Below are positions 49,959 to 63,552 of a stretch of DNA of 64,000 nucleotides, piece by piece (position 1 is the stretch's first letter; every line of letters starts with the position of its first letter). A program made the position numbers and the translations under genes. The stretch is from CAZKVJ01 sp964556225. GTDB lineage: Bacteria > Actinomycetota > Acidimicrobiia > Acidimicrobiales > Ilumatobacteraceae. The stretch covers positions 28,927 to 92,926 of the forward strand of contig CAZKVJ010000016.1 of assembly GCA_964556225.1 (NCBI GenBank), in the 5' to 3' direction. The notes beneath the pieces were generated by a model. It had not been told where the DNA came from. It ran no database searches and saw only the letters and a program-made list of their open reading frames with translations.

Positions 49959-52109
49959 ATGACGCAGCAGCATCCCGACCTCGCCGACGAGCAGGCCTAC
50001 ATCGACCGCGCCTACGACTGCCTCGAGCGCAGCCGGGCCGACGCGTGGAAGCTGCGGGAGCTCAGCGAGGCCGGGCTCGGAGGTACCTTCCAGGCCCGTT
50101 ACGAGCGCGACGTGTTCGACGAGGCGCTCATCTCCCGTCTCACCCAGCTCGAGCTGGGCGATGCCGCGCTGGTCTTCGGACGGATCGACCGCCATGCCGA
50201 GGGCCCCGATGCCGTCGAGAGCTTCCACATCGGCCGGCTCGCCGTGGCCGACGAGCAGCGAGAGCCGGTCGTCGTCGATTGGCGGGCACCCGTGGCCGAG
50301 CCGTTCTACCGTGCCACCGGGCGCGAGCCGATGGGGCTGGCCCGACGCCGCCACTTCTCGGTGCAGGGGCGCACCCTGCTCGGGATCGAAGACGAGCTGT
50401 TCGGCCACGGTCACCTCGGCATCGGTCACGACGAGGGGCTCGAGGAGGTGCCGGGCGAGTCGCCGGAGGGCATCACCCAGGCCGGCACCGGGCTGCGGGG
50501 CTACAGCACGCTCCTGGCGGCGATCGAACGGGGCCGCACCGGCCAGCTCGGCGACATCGTCGCCACCATCCAGGCCGAGCAGGACGAGATCATCCGCTCG
50601 CCCCAGGCCGGCGTGTTGGTGGTGCAGGGCGGTCCGGGCACGGGCAAGACGGTGGTCGCCCTCCACCGGGCTGCCTACCTGCTCTACACCTACCGGTTCC
50701 CACTCGAGGACCAAGGCGTCCTCGTGGTGGGTCCCAACCGGGTGTTCCTCCGCTACATCGAGCGGGTCCTGCCGTCGCTCGGCGAGGCCGGTGTCGAACA
50801 GGTCGTGCTGGCCGACCTCGTCCCCGACGTCGACTTCGGGGGGACCGACAGCCCGCTGGCCGCCCGAGTGAAGGGTGACCCCCGGATGGCCGACGTCATC
50901 GACAAGGCGGTGCGCGACCGCGAGCGCCCCCTGCGCGACGACGTCGTCGTGCCGTTCCGGACCGGCTACATCCGCCTCAGCGCCGCTGACAGCGCCCGGA
51001 TCGTCAAGGCGGCCCGGCGCCGCTTCCGCCGCCACAACGCGGCCCGCCGCTGGGTCGAGGCCGAGGTCTTCTCCGCCATGGCCGCCGGCTGGCGTTCGCG
51101 TGACGTCGAGCCGGGCGAGGTGCGCGAGGCGGTGCGCAGCCACCCCGACATCCGGGCCGCGCTCGAGCGGATGTGGCCGGTCCTCACACCGGCCGAGCTG
51201 CTGAACGACCTGTTCGGGTCGAAGGCGCTGCTGCGCCTCGCAGCCGAGCGGTACCTCAAGGAGAAGGAGTACGTCGCGCTCCACCGAGAGCGGGCCCACG
51301 ACCCCCACGAGATCCGCTGGACCGATGCCGACGCCGCGCTGCTGGACGAGGCCCGCGCCATCCTCGGACCAAAGCCCGGCAAGGGCGGCAAGATCGACGA
51401 GGCCGACGAGATCCGCACCTACGGACACATCGTGGTCGACGAGGTGCAGGACCTGACCCCGATGCAGCTGCGCATGGTCGCCCGGCGCTCGCTGAGCGGC
51501 TCGATGACCGTGGTCGGTGACATCGCCCAGGCCACCGGGGCGCTGGCCCCCAACGACTGGCCCGACGTGCTGGCGCACCTCCCGGAGCGCAGGGAGCCTC
51601 GGGTGATCGGGCTCTCCGTCGGCTACCGGATCCCCGAGCAGATCATGGAGCTCGCCGACCGGGTGATGCTGGCGGCCACTCCGACGCTGCGCCCGCCGCG
51701 GGCGGTGCGGCTCGGCGATGAGCCGCCGACCATCGTGTCGGTCGGCCAGCCCGGCTCGATCGGGGCCGAGGTCGCCGCTCGCACGGCGGAGCTCGTCGAG
51801 GCGCTGCCGGCCGGCAACGTGGCCGTCGTGGTCCCGGATCCGATGGCCGACGAGGTCTCCGATGCGCTCGCCGCGGCCGGCATCGACCACGGCCGGGCCA
51901 CGCGTCACGGGCTCGACAGCAACGTCACGGTGGTGCCGGTCAGCGTGGTGAAGGGGCTCGAGCTCGATGGGGTGGTGGTGGTCGAGCCGGCCCGCATCGT
52001 GGCCGACGAGACCCAGGGCCTGCGGGCGCTCTACGTGGCGCTCACCCGCGCCACCCAGCGACTCACGGTCGTGCACGCGGCCCCGCTGCCGCCGTCGATG
52101 CGCCCCTGA
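49959..52109 (+). CDS. HelD-like UvrD-family helicase (RNA polymerase-associated)
   Basis: A 716-residue superfamily I ATPase. Residues 1-110 form a helical coil-like start (QAYIDRAYDCLERSRADAWKLRELS), followed by RQ-like PVVVDWRAPVAEPFYRA. Walker A GGPGTGKT is near residue 225, VDEVQDLTPMQL near 490 (Walker B), and the final motifs VKGLELDGVVVVEPARI and ALYVALTRATQRL near 665-695. HelD proteins bind RNA polymerase and release it from DNA; some actinobacterial relatives protect against rifampicin. The ATG has only weak purines (GAGGGG) upstream. I did not find a rifampicin-associated element. Confidence 0.87.
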   Translation: MTQQHPDLADEQAYIDRAYDCLERSRADAWKLRELSEAGLGGTFQARYERDVFDEALISRLTQLELGDAALVFGRIDRHAEGPDAVESFHIGRLAVADEQREPVVVDWRAPVAEPFYRATGREPMGLARRRHFSVQGRTLLGIEDELFGHGHLGIGHDEGLEEVPGESPEGITQAGTGLRGYSTLLAAIERGRTGQLGDIVATIQAEQDEIIRSPQAGVLVVQGGPGTGKTVVALHRAAYLLYTYRFPLEDQGVLVVGPNRVFLRYIERVLPSLGEAGVEQVVLADLVPDVDFGGTDSPLAARVKGDPRMADVIDKAVRDRERPLRDDVVVPFRTGYIRLSAADSARIVKAARRRFRRHNAARRWVEAEVFSAMAAGWRSRDVEPGEVREAVRSHPDIRAALERMWPVLTPAELLNDLFGSKALLRLAAERYLKEKEYVALHRERAHDPHEIRWTDADAALLDEARAILGPKPGKGGKIDEADEIRTYGHIVVDEVQDLTPMQLRMVARRSLSGSMTVVGDIAQATGALAPNDWPDVLAHLPERREPRVIGLSVGYRIPEQIMELADRVMLAATPTLRPPRAVRLGDEPPTIVSVGQPGSIGAEVAARTAELVEALPAGNVAVVVPDPMADEVSDALAAAGIDHGRATRHGLDSNVTVVPVSVVKGLELDGVVVVEPARIVADETQGLRALYVALTRATQRLTVVHAAPLPPSMRP

Positions 52110-52172
52110 CCCCCACCCCCAACCCACCCTCTCCCTCACCGAAGCAGGCGAAGGGTTCGGGCGGGTCAGGGG
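52103..52172. repeat. 10-bp inverted repeat enclosing both convergent stop codons
   Basis: CCCCTGACCC (52103-52112) and GGGTCAGGGG (52163-52172) are exact complements, 50 bases apart. They contain the TGA of the HelD-like gene and the TGA of the minus-strand lipoprotein. Between them is a C-rich run with CCCTCTCCCTCACC, of the kind seen in dispersed non-coding repeats and terminators. A bidirectional terminator is possible. Confidence 0.45.
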
Positions 52173-52591
52173 GTGGCGGGCTCGAGCGCTTCGTCGACGA
52201 GAGGCTGCATGAACGCGAAGGCCTTGTCGGCGTCGGCGGGGCGACGGCGCTCGACGGCGGTCACGGCGAGCGCCATCAGCTGGTCGAACTGCTCGACCAG
52301 CTCCGGATGGGCGGCCTCGACCATCGGCCCGGCCGCGGCCCACAGCTCCTCGGCGTAGGCGAGGCGCGCCCGCTCGGGGCCCGAGCCCTTGATCGCAAGG
52401 TCCTCGGACATGCCGGCCAGCGTGTCGAGCAGGGCGGGCAGCAGCACGTCGAGCCCGCCCTCGGGGACGGTCGGCGCCGTCGTGCTGGCCGGGACGGTCG
52501 TCTGCTCCTCGACCACCGTCGTGCCGGCACATCCCGTGACGAGCAGACCCGCCACGACGGCGGCGGCGACGCGGGGACGGGAGGGCGGCAC
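52166..52591 (-). CDS. small lipoprotein
   Basis: A 141-residue protein with a lipoprotein signal peptide: RPRVAAAVVAGLLVTGCAG with lipobox VTGC near Cys21. A short Thr-rich linker is followed by an alpha-helical region (about 45-135; LLPALLDTLAGMSEDLA, LVEQFDQLMALAVTAVERRR). I do not recognise the family. The GTG start at 52591 lies 16 bases downstream of the DtxR gene stop, so it is probably co-transcribed with that gene. Confidence 0.72.
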   Translation of the reverse strand: MPPSRPRVAAAVVAGLLVTGCAGTTVVEEQTTVPASTTAPTVPEGGLDVLLPALLDTLAGMSEDLAIKGSGPERARLAYAEELWAAAGPMVEAAHPELVEQFDQLMALAVTAVERRRPADADKAFAFMQPLVDEALEPATP

Positions 52592-52607
52592 GGGGGGTGA
52601 TGGGGGG

Positions 52608-53261
52608 TCAGGCGGTGACGAGGATACGGGCGCTGGCGAACGCGCCGACGCCCACGAAGCGCCCGCCGATCTCGACGGTGACGGTGCCGTCGGGCGACGC
52701 AGCGGTGACCGTGCCGGAACGTCCCGGCAGGATCGACGACGACTCCAGGAAGTCGAGCATGCCGTCGGTGAACTCGAGCTCCTCTGGGATCCGCGCCACC
52801 GTGAAGCCGGCGCCGACGGTGAGCTCGCGCAGCGTACGGGTGGCCGGGGCCTCGTAGTCGGAGCCAGGGATGGGGTTCCCGTGCGGGCATGTGGTGGGGT
52901 CGCCGAGCAGGCGGGCCATCGCCGCCTCGACAGGATCGGAGATGATGTGCTCCCACTTGCCGGCCTCGCGGTGCGCGTCGGCCCACGACAGTCCGAGGAT
53001 GTCCGTGAGGAAGCGCTCGGCGAGCCGGTGGCGGCGCACGACGCTCGTGGCCAGCGTCTCGCCCGCGCGGGTGAGCCGGATCGTGCCGTCAGTCGTGACC
53101 AGCCCTTCGGCCTCGAGCCGGCGGATCATCTCGGACACGGCGGGGCGCGACACGTGCAGGCGCTCGGCGATGCGGGCCTGGATCACCTCGACGTCGTCCT
53201 CGCGCAGCTCGAAGATGCATTCGCAGTACTGCTCGAACGCCGGGTGGTACTCCGCGGGCAT
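52608..53261 (-). CDS. DtxR/MntR-family metal-dependent regulator
   Basis: A 217-residue regulator. Residues 1-65 form the winged helix (YCECIFELREDDVEVIQARIAERLHVSRPAVSEMIRRLE), followed by the dimerisation/metal-binding domain (about 70-140; RRHRLAERFLTDILGLSWADAHREAGKWEHIIS with His and Glu ligands, and GDPTTCPHGNPIPG) and a C-terminal SH3/FeoA-like domain (about 150-217). CPHGNP is the hallmark of IdeR/DtxR. It represses iron or manganese genes. The divergent SulP transporter is 90 bases away and a candidate target. ATG has TAGCCT six bases upstream. Confidence 0.9.
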   Translation of the reverse strand: MPAEYHPAFEQYCECIFELREDDVEVIQARIAERLHVSRPAVSEMIRRLEAEGLVTTDGTIRLTRAGETLATSVVRRHRLAERFLTDILGLSWADAHREAGKWEHIISDPVEAAMARLLGDPTTCPHGNPIPGSDYEAPATRTLRELTVGAGFTVARIPEELEFTDGMLDFLESSSILPGRSGTVTAASPDGTVTVEIGGRFVGVGAFASARILVTA

Positions 53262-53267
53262 GTGGGC

Positions 53268-53273
53268 AGGCTA
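53268..53273 (-). promoter_or_regulatory. -10 box of leaderless DtxR promoter
   Basis: TAGCCT on the minus strand, six bases before the ATG at 53261. Confidence 0.45.
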
Positions 53274-53317
53274 CCCGGCGGCGCTCGGTGCGGCCGGGGT
53301 CGTCAGACGGCGACGGG

Positions 53318-53323
53318 TAACGT
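53318..53323 (+). promoter_or_regulatory. -10 box before the second SulP gene
   Basis: TAACGT. Seven bases later (53331) stands an in-frame ATC rather than ATG/GTG; the first standard start is GTG 53352. Confidence 0.4.
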
Positions 53324-53351
53324 CCGCCAGATCGAACGGTGGTTCCCGATC

Positions 53352-55043
53352 GTGGCGCAGCTGCGCGGCTACGGGCGGTCGGCGTTCGGGCGCGATGTGT
53401 CGGCCGGCCTGGTGCTCACCGCGCTGCTGGTCCCGGCCGGGATGGGCTATGCGGAGGCTGCCGGGCTGCCGCCGGTGAACGGCCTGTACGCGACGATCGT
53501 CCCGCTCGTCGTCTACGCGCTCGTCGGGCCGTCGCGGATCCTGGTCTTCGGGCCGGACTCGTCGCTCGCCCCGCTGATCCTCGCTGCCGTGGTGCCGCTC
53601 GCCGCCGGAGATCCGACAGAGGCGGTGACGCTGGCGGCCATGCTGTCGGTCCTGGCCGGCCTGCTCTGCGCGCTCGCCGGGCTGCTGCGACTGGGGTTCG
53701 TGGCGGACCTCCTGTCCACTCCGGTCCGCTACGGGTACGTCAACGGCATCGCCCTCACCGTCTTCGTGAGCCAGCTGCCGAAGCTGTTCGGCTTCTCCAC
53801 AGATGGCGATGACCTCATCAGCGTCGCCGAGGACTTCGTCGAGGGGGTGAGCGACGGCGACACGATCGGTTGGGCACTCGCACTCGGTGCCGGCGCGCTC
53901 GTGCTCATCCTGGCGGTTCGATGGCTGGCCCCGGCGTGGCCGGGCACCCTGGCCGCGGTCGTCGCCGGGATCGGGGTCGTGGCGGCGCTCGGGCTGTCCG
54001 ACGACGTGCCCGTGGTGGGCGAGCTGCCGCAGGGGCTGCCGACCCCGGCGTGGCCCGACGTCAGCGCGAGCACGGTGATGGACCTGCTCCCCGCGGCGCT
54101 CGGGATCGCGTTCATCTCCTTCGCCGACACGAGCGTGCTGTCGCGAACGTTCGCGCTGCGGACCCGCTCGAACGTGGACCCCGACCGGGAGCTCGTCGCG
54201 CTCGGATCGGTCAACGTGGCGAGCGGCTTCTTCCAGGGCTTCGCGGTGAGCAGCAGCTCCTCACGCACTCCGGTGGCGGAGGAGGCGGGAGCCCGTACGC
54301 AGGTGACCGGCCTGGTCGGGGCGGCGGCGGTGACGCTGCTCATCGTGGCGGCGCCCGGGCTGTTCCGCGACCTGCCCAGCTCCGTGCTGGCGGCCGTCGT
54401 CATCGCCGCGTCGCTGCGCCTCGTGGAGCTGCACGGGGTGGCCCGCCTCGCCCGCATCCGTCGCAGCGAGTTCCTGCTGTCGCTGCTCGCCTTCGCCGGG
54501 GTGGCGCTGTTCGGCGCGATCGTCGGCGTCGGGCTGGCCGTCGGGCTGTCGCTGCTCGACGTGATGCGCCGGGCGTGGCGGCCCCACACCGCCGAGCTCG
54601 TGCGCGTCGACGGGCTGAAGGGCTACCACGACGTGGAGCGCCACCCGGAGGGGCGGCGGGTGCCGGGGCTGCTGCTCTACCGCTTCGACGCGCCGCTGTT
54701 CTTCGCCAACGCCGGGTACTTCGCCGAGGACGTGCTGCGTGCCGTGGACGGCGCCCCTGGTCCGGTGCGGTGGGTGGTGATCACCGCCGAGCCCATCACC
54801 GACGTCGACGTGACCGCGGCGGACGAGCTGCACGAGCTGCTCGACGACCTGGCGACGCGCGACGTGACGCTGGCGTTCGCCGAGATGAAGGGTCCGATCC
54901 GTGATGCCCTCGACAGCTACGGCCTCGTCGAGCGGATCGGTGAGGAGCGGTTCTTCCGCACGGTCGGCCAAGCCGTGAAGGCCTACACCCACCACGCGCA
55001 GATCGACTGGATCGACTGGGAGGACCGCCCCCCCGAGAACTGA
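53352..55043 (+). CDS. SulP-family anion transporter with STAS domain (second copy)
   Basis: A 563-residue inner-membrane transporter from GTG 53352. About ten to twelve hydrophobic helices (GLVLTALLVPAGMGYAEAAG, LPPVNGLYATIVPLVVYALV) are followed by a STAS domain (about 430-540; LLLYRFDAPLFFANAGYF). FGPDSSLAPLILAAV replaces the substrate-site segment of the first SulP; the two are clearly different branches. The frame continues before GTG 53352 with IERWFPIVAQLRG, which looks coding; ATC 53331 or GTG 53262 could be the true start. It lies divergent to DtxR. Substrate unknown. Confidence 0.87.
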   Translation: MAQLRGYGRSAFGRDVSAGLVLTALLVPAGMGYAEAAGLPPVNGLYATIVPLVVYALVGPSRILVFGPDSSLAPLILAAVVPLAAGDPTEAVTLAAMLSVLAGLLCALAGLLRLGFVADLLSTPVRYGYVNGIALTVFVSQLPKLFGFSTDGDDLISVAEDFVEGVSDGDTIGWALALGAGALVLILAVRWLAPAWPGTLAAVVAGIGVVAALGLSDDVPVVGELPQGLPTPAWPDVSASTVMDLLPAALGIAFISFADTSVLSRTFALRTRSNVDPDRELVALGSVNVASGFFQGFAVSSSSSRTPVAEEAGARTQVTGLVGAAAVTLLIVAAPGLFRDLPSSVLAAVVIAASLRLVELHGVARLARIRRSEFLLSLLAFAGVALFGAIVGVGLAVGLSLLDVMRRAWRPHTAELVRVDGLKGYHDVERHPEGRRVPGLLLYRFDAPLFFANAGYFAEDVLRAVDGAPGPVRWVVITAEPITDVDVTAADELHELLDDLATRDVTLAFAEMKGPIRDALDSYGLVERIGEERFFRTVGQAVKAYTHHAQIDWIDWEDRPPEN

Positions 55044-55102
55044 ACGGCGGTCATCTGGCCCGGAGCGATCTTTCTCGCAAACTTGAGCAAGCGCCCCCTC
55101 GG

Positions 55103-55108
55103 TAGCCT
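55103..55108 (+). promoter_or_regulatory. -10 box of leaderless Lhr promoter
   Basis: TAGCCT, six bases before the second GTG (55115); the first GTG is 55112. This spacing supports 55115. Confidence 0.4.
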
Positions 55109-55114
55109 GCGGTG

Positions 55115-59623
<4,509 letters not shown>

Positions 59624-59665
59624 GCGCCGGGCGGAATCAGGCGCGTGAGGCGAGCGCCACCCGGC

Positions 59666-59671
59666 CAGACT
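59666..59671 (+). promoter_or_regulatory. -10-like box before the acetyltransferase gene
   Basis: CAGACT, seven bases before GTG 59679, identical to the box at 43879-43884. Confidence 0.35.
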
Positions 59672-59678
59672 GCCCACC

Positions 59679-60890
59679 GTGGCCGCCGAGATCCGGGTCC
59701 CCACCGACGACGACTACGAGGCGATCGCCGTCGCCGACGGACGGGCCTTCGGCGCGCACTTCACACCGGAGCACCTCGCCGAGATCCGCCCGCTGATGGA
59801 CCTCGACCGGTTCCGCATCGCCGTCGACGGCCGCACGATCGTGGGCGTGGCTGGCTCCTACGCGATGAACATGACCCTGCCCGGCGGCGCGACCGTCCCC
59901 ACCGGCGGGGTCACGTGGGTGTCCACCGCGCTGACGCACCGCCGCCAGGGTGTGCTCACCCGGTTGATGGCGGCGGTGCACGACGACATCCACGACAGGG
60001 GCGAACCCCTCGCCGCGCTCACCGCAGCCGAGGCGGCCATCTACGAGCGCTTCGGCTACGGCATGGCCACCCGGAGCTGGGCGACCAGCGTCGACCGGCG
60101 CCAGGCCCGGTTGCAGGACCCCGTGCCGTCGGCCTCGCGGCGGGTTCGCCTGCTCGAGGCCGACGAGGCTCGCGCCCACCTGCCGGCGGTGTGGGAGCGC
60201 TACCGCCGCACCCGTCCGGGTGAGACGGATCGACCAGAGGTCCTGTGGGACGCCTACGCCGCGCGGCGGTCGCGTCCGGACGGTGCGGCGACACCTGCCT
60301 GCTATCTCGGTCACCGCGACGGCTACGCCGTGTACCGGGTGACCGAGCAGTGGAGCCTCGGCCAGCCCGGCCACCGCCTCGACCTGATCGAGCTGGTGGC
60401 GCTCACCGCCGAGGCGCACCGAGCGCTGTGGGCGACGCTGCTCGACGCCGACCTCGTCGGCCCGATCGAGATGGCGCGCACCGCGCCCGACGAGGCGCTC
60501 CCGTACCTGCTGACCGACTTCCGGGCCCTGCGCACCGTTTCGTTGAACGACGGGCTGTGGGTCAACGTCCGGAACCTTCCGACGGTGTTCTCGGCGCGCA
60601 CGTACGCCGTCAGCGACCGGCTCGTGGTCGAGGTGCCCGATGCGCCGGGCGGTCCGGTCCGCCTCGCCATCGACGGCGGTCCCGAGGGCGGCAACGTGCG
60701 GCGGGTCCGCAGCCGGGCCGACCTGACCCTGTCACACGCCTCGATGGGAGCGCTGAGCCTCGGTGGCGTGCGCCCGAGCCTGCTGGCGGCGGCGGGACGG
60801 CTGTCCGGGCGGTCGGCGGAGGCCGTCCGGCGCGCCGACGCCTTCTTCGCCGGCTGCGGTCCGGCGCCGCTCTGCCTGACCCCGTTCTAG
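59679..60890 (+). CDS. Eis-like GNAT acetyltransferase
   Basis: A 403-residue protein with the Eis architecture: an N-terminal GNAT domain (about 1-145; VSTALTHRRQGVLTRLM is the acetyl-CoA loop), a degenerate second GNAT domain (about 150-290) and a C-terminal SCP2-like domain (about 300-403). The chain ends CLTPF; in Eis the free C-terminal carboxylate acts as catalytic base, and the terminal phenylalanine is retained. EAAIYERFGYGMAT is the family motif. Eis acetylates aminoglycosides or protein lysines; the natural substrate here is unknown. Confidence 0.88.
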   Translation: MAAEIRVPTDDDYEAIAVADGRAFGAHFTPEHLAEIRPLMDLDRFRIAVDGRTIVGVAGSYAMNMTLPGGATVPTGGVTWVSTALTHRRQGVLTRLMAAVHDDIHDRGEPLAALTAAEAAIYERFGYGMATRSWATSVDRRQARLQDPVPSASRRVRLLEADEARAHLPAVWERYRRTRPGETDRPEVLWDAYAARRSRPDGAATPACYLGHRDGYAVYRVTEQWSLGQPGHRLDLIELVALTAEAHRALWATLLDADLVGPIEMARTAPDEALPYLLTDFRALRTVSLNDGLWVNVRNLPTVFSARTYAVSDRLVVEVPDAPGGPVRLAIDGGPEGGNVRRVRSRADLTLSHASMGALSLGGVRPSLLAAAGRLSGRSAEAVRRADAFFAGCGPAPLCLTPF

Positions 60891-60998
60891 AGGCCGTCCG
60901 ACGCAGCGCCGGCGAACGGGGGCCCGATCGCGGCGCGGTCGCGCCGGCGCGCGGTCCGTGCGAGACTCGGCCGGTCGTCGACAGAAGGGGATGCTGTC

Positions 60999-61778
60999 AT
61001 GGGTGAGCGTCGTTCGTACGAGCCGGGCACGCCGTCGTGGTGCGACGTGGCGAGCTCCGACGTCGAGGCGTCCGCCACGTTCTACGGCGGCCTGTTCGGA
61101 TGGGCGTTCGAGCCGGCCGGTCCTGTCGAGGAGACGGGCGGCTACGGCATGTTCTTCCTGCGCGGCCGGCGGGTCGCCGGGATCGGCCCGCTGCCGGATC
61201 CGGCGGTGCCACCTCACTGGAGCACCTACGTCACCGTCGCCGACCTCGACCGCGCCGTCGAGGTGGCCACCGCTGGGGGTGCCGTGATGATGCTGCCGCC
61301 GATGCAGGTGCTCGACGCCGGGCGGATGGCGGTCTTCGCCGACCCGGTCGGGGCGATGCTGTCGCTCTGGGAGCCGCACGCCCACATCGGTGCCGAGCTC
61401 GTCAACGTGCCGGGGGCGATGGTGTGGAACGAGCTCGCCACCCGCGACGTGCGCACGGCGATGAGCTTCTACCCGGCCATGTTCGGGTGGGAGGCGGTCG
61501 AGGACCCCGCCAACCCGAGCTACACCGTCTGGAACCTGCACGGGCGCGCCGTCGGGGGGATGATGGGGATGGACGACACGTTCCCGGCCGAGGTCCCGTC
61601 GCACTGGATGGTGTACTTCGCCGTCGACGATGCCGGCGAGTCGTCGGCGCGAGCCGCCGAGCTGGGGGGCGCGATCGTGGTGCCACCGCAGCAGATCGCC
61701 ATCGGCGACTTCGCCGTGCTGAGCGACCCGCACGGCGCCCACTTCTCGATCATCCGCCTCGACGAGGTCGACGACTGA
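60999..61778 (+). CDS. two-domain VOC (glyoxalase-like) protein
   Basis: A 259-residue protein with tandem vicinal-oxygen-chelate domains. Domain 1 (about 7-125) begins GTPSWCDVASSDVEASATFYGGLFGW; domain 2 (about 135-255) repeats the pattern as MVWNELATRDVRTAMSFYPAMFGWEAV. Each ends with the family's DPxGAxxSLW / DPHGAHFSII strand. This is the actinobacterial CFP32-type VOC family. Metal ligands are not all clear, so enzymatic activity is unproven. GAAGGGG lies upstream of ATG 60999. Confidence 0.87.
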   Translation: MGERRSYEPGTPSWCDVASSDVEASATFYGGLFGWAFEPAGPVEETGGYGMFFLRGRRVAGIGPLPDPAVPPHWSTYVTVADLDRAVEVATAGGAVMMLPPMQVLDAGRMAVFADPVGAMLSLWEPHAHIGAELVNVPGAMVWNELATRDVRTAMSFYPAMFGWEAVEDPANPSYTVWNLHGRAVGGMMGMDDTFPAEVPSHWMVYFAVDDAGESSARAAELGGAIVVPPQQIAIGDFAVLSDPHGAHFSIIRLDEVDD

Positions 61779-61829
61779 GCCGGCGTCGAAGATCCGGATC
61801 GGCCGGGGGGTCGCCGACCAGGCCCCGAG

Positions 61830-61835
61830 TAGCGT
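61830..61835 (+). promoter_or_regulatory. -10 box of leaderless ilvD promoter
   Basis: TAGCGT, seven bases before ATG 61843; no Shine-Dalgarno. Confidence 0.45.
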
Positions 61836-61842
61836 ACGGCGC

Positions 61843-63552
61843 ATGGTCGCTACGCCCGACGGCACCCCGGTCGACATCAAGCCCCGCAGCCGCGACGTCA
61901 CGGACGGCATCCAGAAGGCGGCGGCTCGCGCCATGCTGCGCGCCGTCGGGCTGTCAGACGACGACTGGGACAAGCCGCAGATCGGTGTGGCCTCGTCGTG
62001 GAACGAGATCACCCCCTGCAACGTGTCGCTGCACCGTCTGACGGCGGCGGCGAAAGAGGGCGTGCGCCGGGCCGGCGGCGTGCCCCTCGAGTTCGGCACC
62101 ATCACCGTGAGCGACGGGATCTCGATGGGTCACGAGGGCATGCGGGCCTCGCTCGTCAGCCGCGAGGTCATCGCCGACTCGGTCGAGACCGTGATGCACG
62201 CCGAGCGCCTCGACGGCCTCGTGGCCACCGGCGGGTGCGACAAGAGCATGCCGGGGATGATGATGGCGATCGCCCGGCTGAACCTGCCGGCGGTCTTCGT
62301 CTACAACGGTTCCACCCTGCCCGGGTACCTCAACGGCAAGGCGCTCGACATCACCAGCGTGTTCGAGGCCATCGGTGCGTGCGCGGCCGGCACCATCACC
62401 GAGGAGGAGCTGACGGCGATCGAGCGCAACGCCTGCCCGGGCGAGGGTGCCTGCGGTGGCATGTTCACCGCGAACACCATGAGCTCCATCGGTGAGGCGC
62501 TCGGGCTGTCGCTGCCGGGGTCGGCGTCACCGCCCGCCGTCGACCGGCGCCGTGAGGACGACGCCCGCGCCGCCGGCGAGGCGGTGGTGAACCAGCTGCG
62601 CCTCGGCATCCGCCCGAGCGACATCCTCACCAAGCAGGCGTTCGAGAACGCCATTGCGGTGGCCAACGCCATCGGCGGCAGCACGAACGCCGTGCTGCAC
62701 CTGCTGGCCATCGCCAACGAGGCGGGCGTCGCGCTCGAGCTCGAGGACTTCAACCGGGTGGCGGCGCGCGTCGCCCACATCGCCGACATGAAGCCCGGCG
62801 GCAAGTTCCACATGACCGACCTCGACCGGGTGGGCGGGGTGCCGGTGGTGATGCGCCACCTGCTCGAGGCCGGGCTGCTGCACGGCGACGTCCTCACCTG
62901 CACGGGCCGAACGATGGCCGAGAACCTGGCGCTCATCGACCCACCGGCGCCCGATGGCGTGGTCGTGCACCCACTCGACGACCCGATCAACGCAGAGGGC
63001 GGCATCGTGGTGCTGCGCGGCTCGCTGGCGCCGTCCGGCTCGGTGGTCAAGGTCGCCGGTCTGACCCACGAGCAGCGCCAGTTCGAGGGTGCGGCCCGGG
63101 TGTTCGACGGCGAGGACGGTGCGATGGCGGCGATCATGGCCGGCGAGATCCAGCCCGGCACCGTCCTGGTGATCCGCTACGAGGGGCCCAAGGGCGGCCC
63201 GGGCATGCGCGAGATGCTGGCCATCACCGGTGCGCTGAAGGGCGCGGGGCGCGGCGCCGATTGCGCGCTCGTCACCGACGGTCGCTTCAGTGGCGGCACG
63301 TGGGGGTTCTGCATCGGCCACGTGGCGCCGGAGGCGGTCGACGGTGGCCCGATCGCGTTCGTGCGCGACGGCGACCGGATCCGCATCGACGTCCCGACCA
63401 AGCGCATGGACCTGCTGGTCGACGACGCAGAGCTGGCTCGGCGGCGTGACGGGTGGGCGCCGAACCCGCCCCGCTACACGAGCGGTGTGCTCGGCAAGTA
63501 CGCCAAGCTCGCCCAAGGTGCCGAGAAGGGCGCGATCACGAACCTCGTGTGA
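61843..63552 (+). CDS. ilvD: dihydroxy-acid dehydratase
   Basis: A 569-residue enzyme of isoleucine, valine and leucine synthesis, which converts 2,3-dihydroxy acids to 2-keto acids. Iron-sulfur ligands are expected at ITPCNVSLH, ATGGCDKSMPG and PGEGACGGMFTANTM; all three cysteines are present. The C-terminal TDGRFSGGTWGFCIGHVAPEA motif matches IlvD. Length fits the family. It stands alone, without ilvBN or ilvC neighbours. It is distinct from the longer YjhG-type copy at 1377-3371. The last 17 bases overlap the convergent DUF3054 gene. Confidence 0.95.
   Translation: MVATPDGTPVDIKPRSRDVTDGIQKAAARAMLRAVGLSDDDWDKPQIGVASSWNEITPCNVSLHRLTAAAKEGVRRAGGVPLEFGTITVSDGISMGHEGMRASLVSREVIADSVETVMHAERLDGLVATGGCDKSMPGMMMAIARLNLPAVFVYNGSTLPGYLNGKALDITSVFEAIGACAAGTITEEELTAIERNACPGEGACGGMFTANTMSSIGEALGLSLPGSASPPAVDRRREDDARAAGEAVVNQLRLGIRPSDILTKQAFENAIAVANAIGGSTNAVLHLLAIANEAGVALELEDFNRVAARVAHIADMKPGGKFHMTDLDRVGGVPVVMRHLLEAGLLHGDVLTCTGRTMAENLALIDPPAPDGVVVHPLDDPINAEGGIVVLRGSLAPSGSVVKVAGLTHEQRQFEGAARVFDGEDGAMAAIMAGEIQPGTVLVIRYEGPKGGPGMREMLAITGALKGAGRGADCALVTDGRFSGGTWGFCIGHVAPEAVDGGPIAFVRDGDRIRIDVPTKRMDLLVDDAELARRRDGWAPNPPRYTSGVLGKYAKLAQGAEKGAITNLV

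Noticed and set aside
49926..52532. 868-codon minus-strand frame across the HelD-like gene
   Set aside because: Shadow frame; its codon composition is unlike that of the neighbouring genes.
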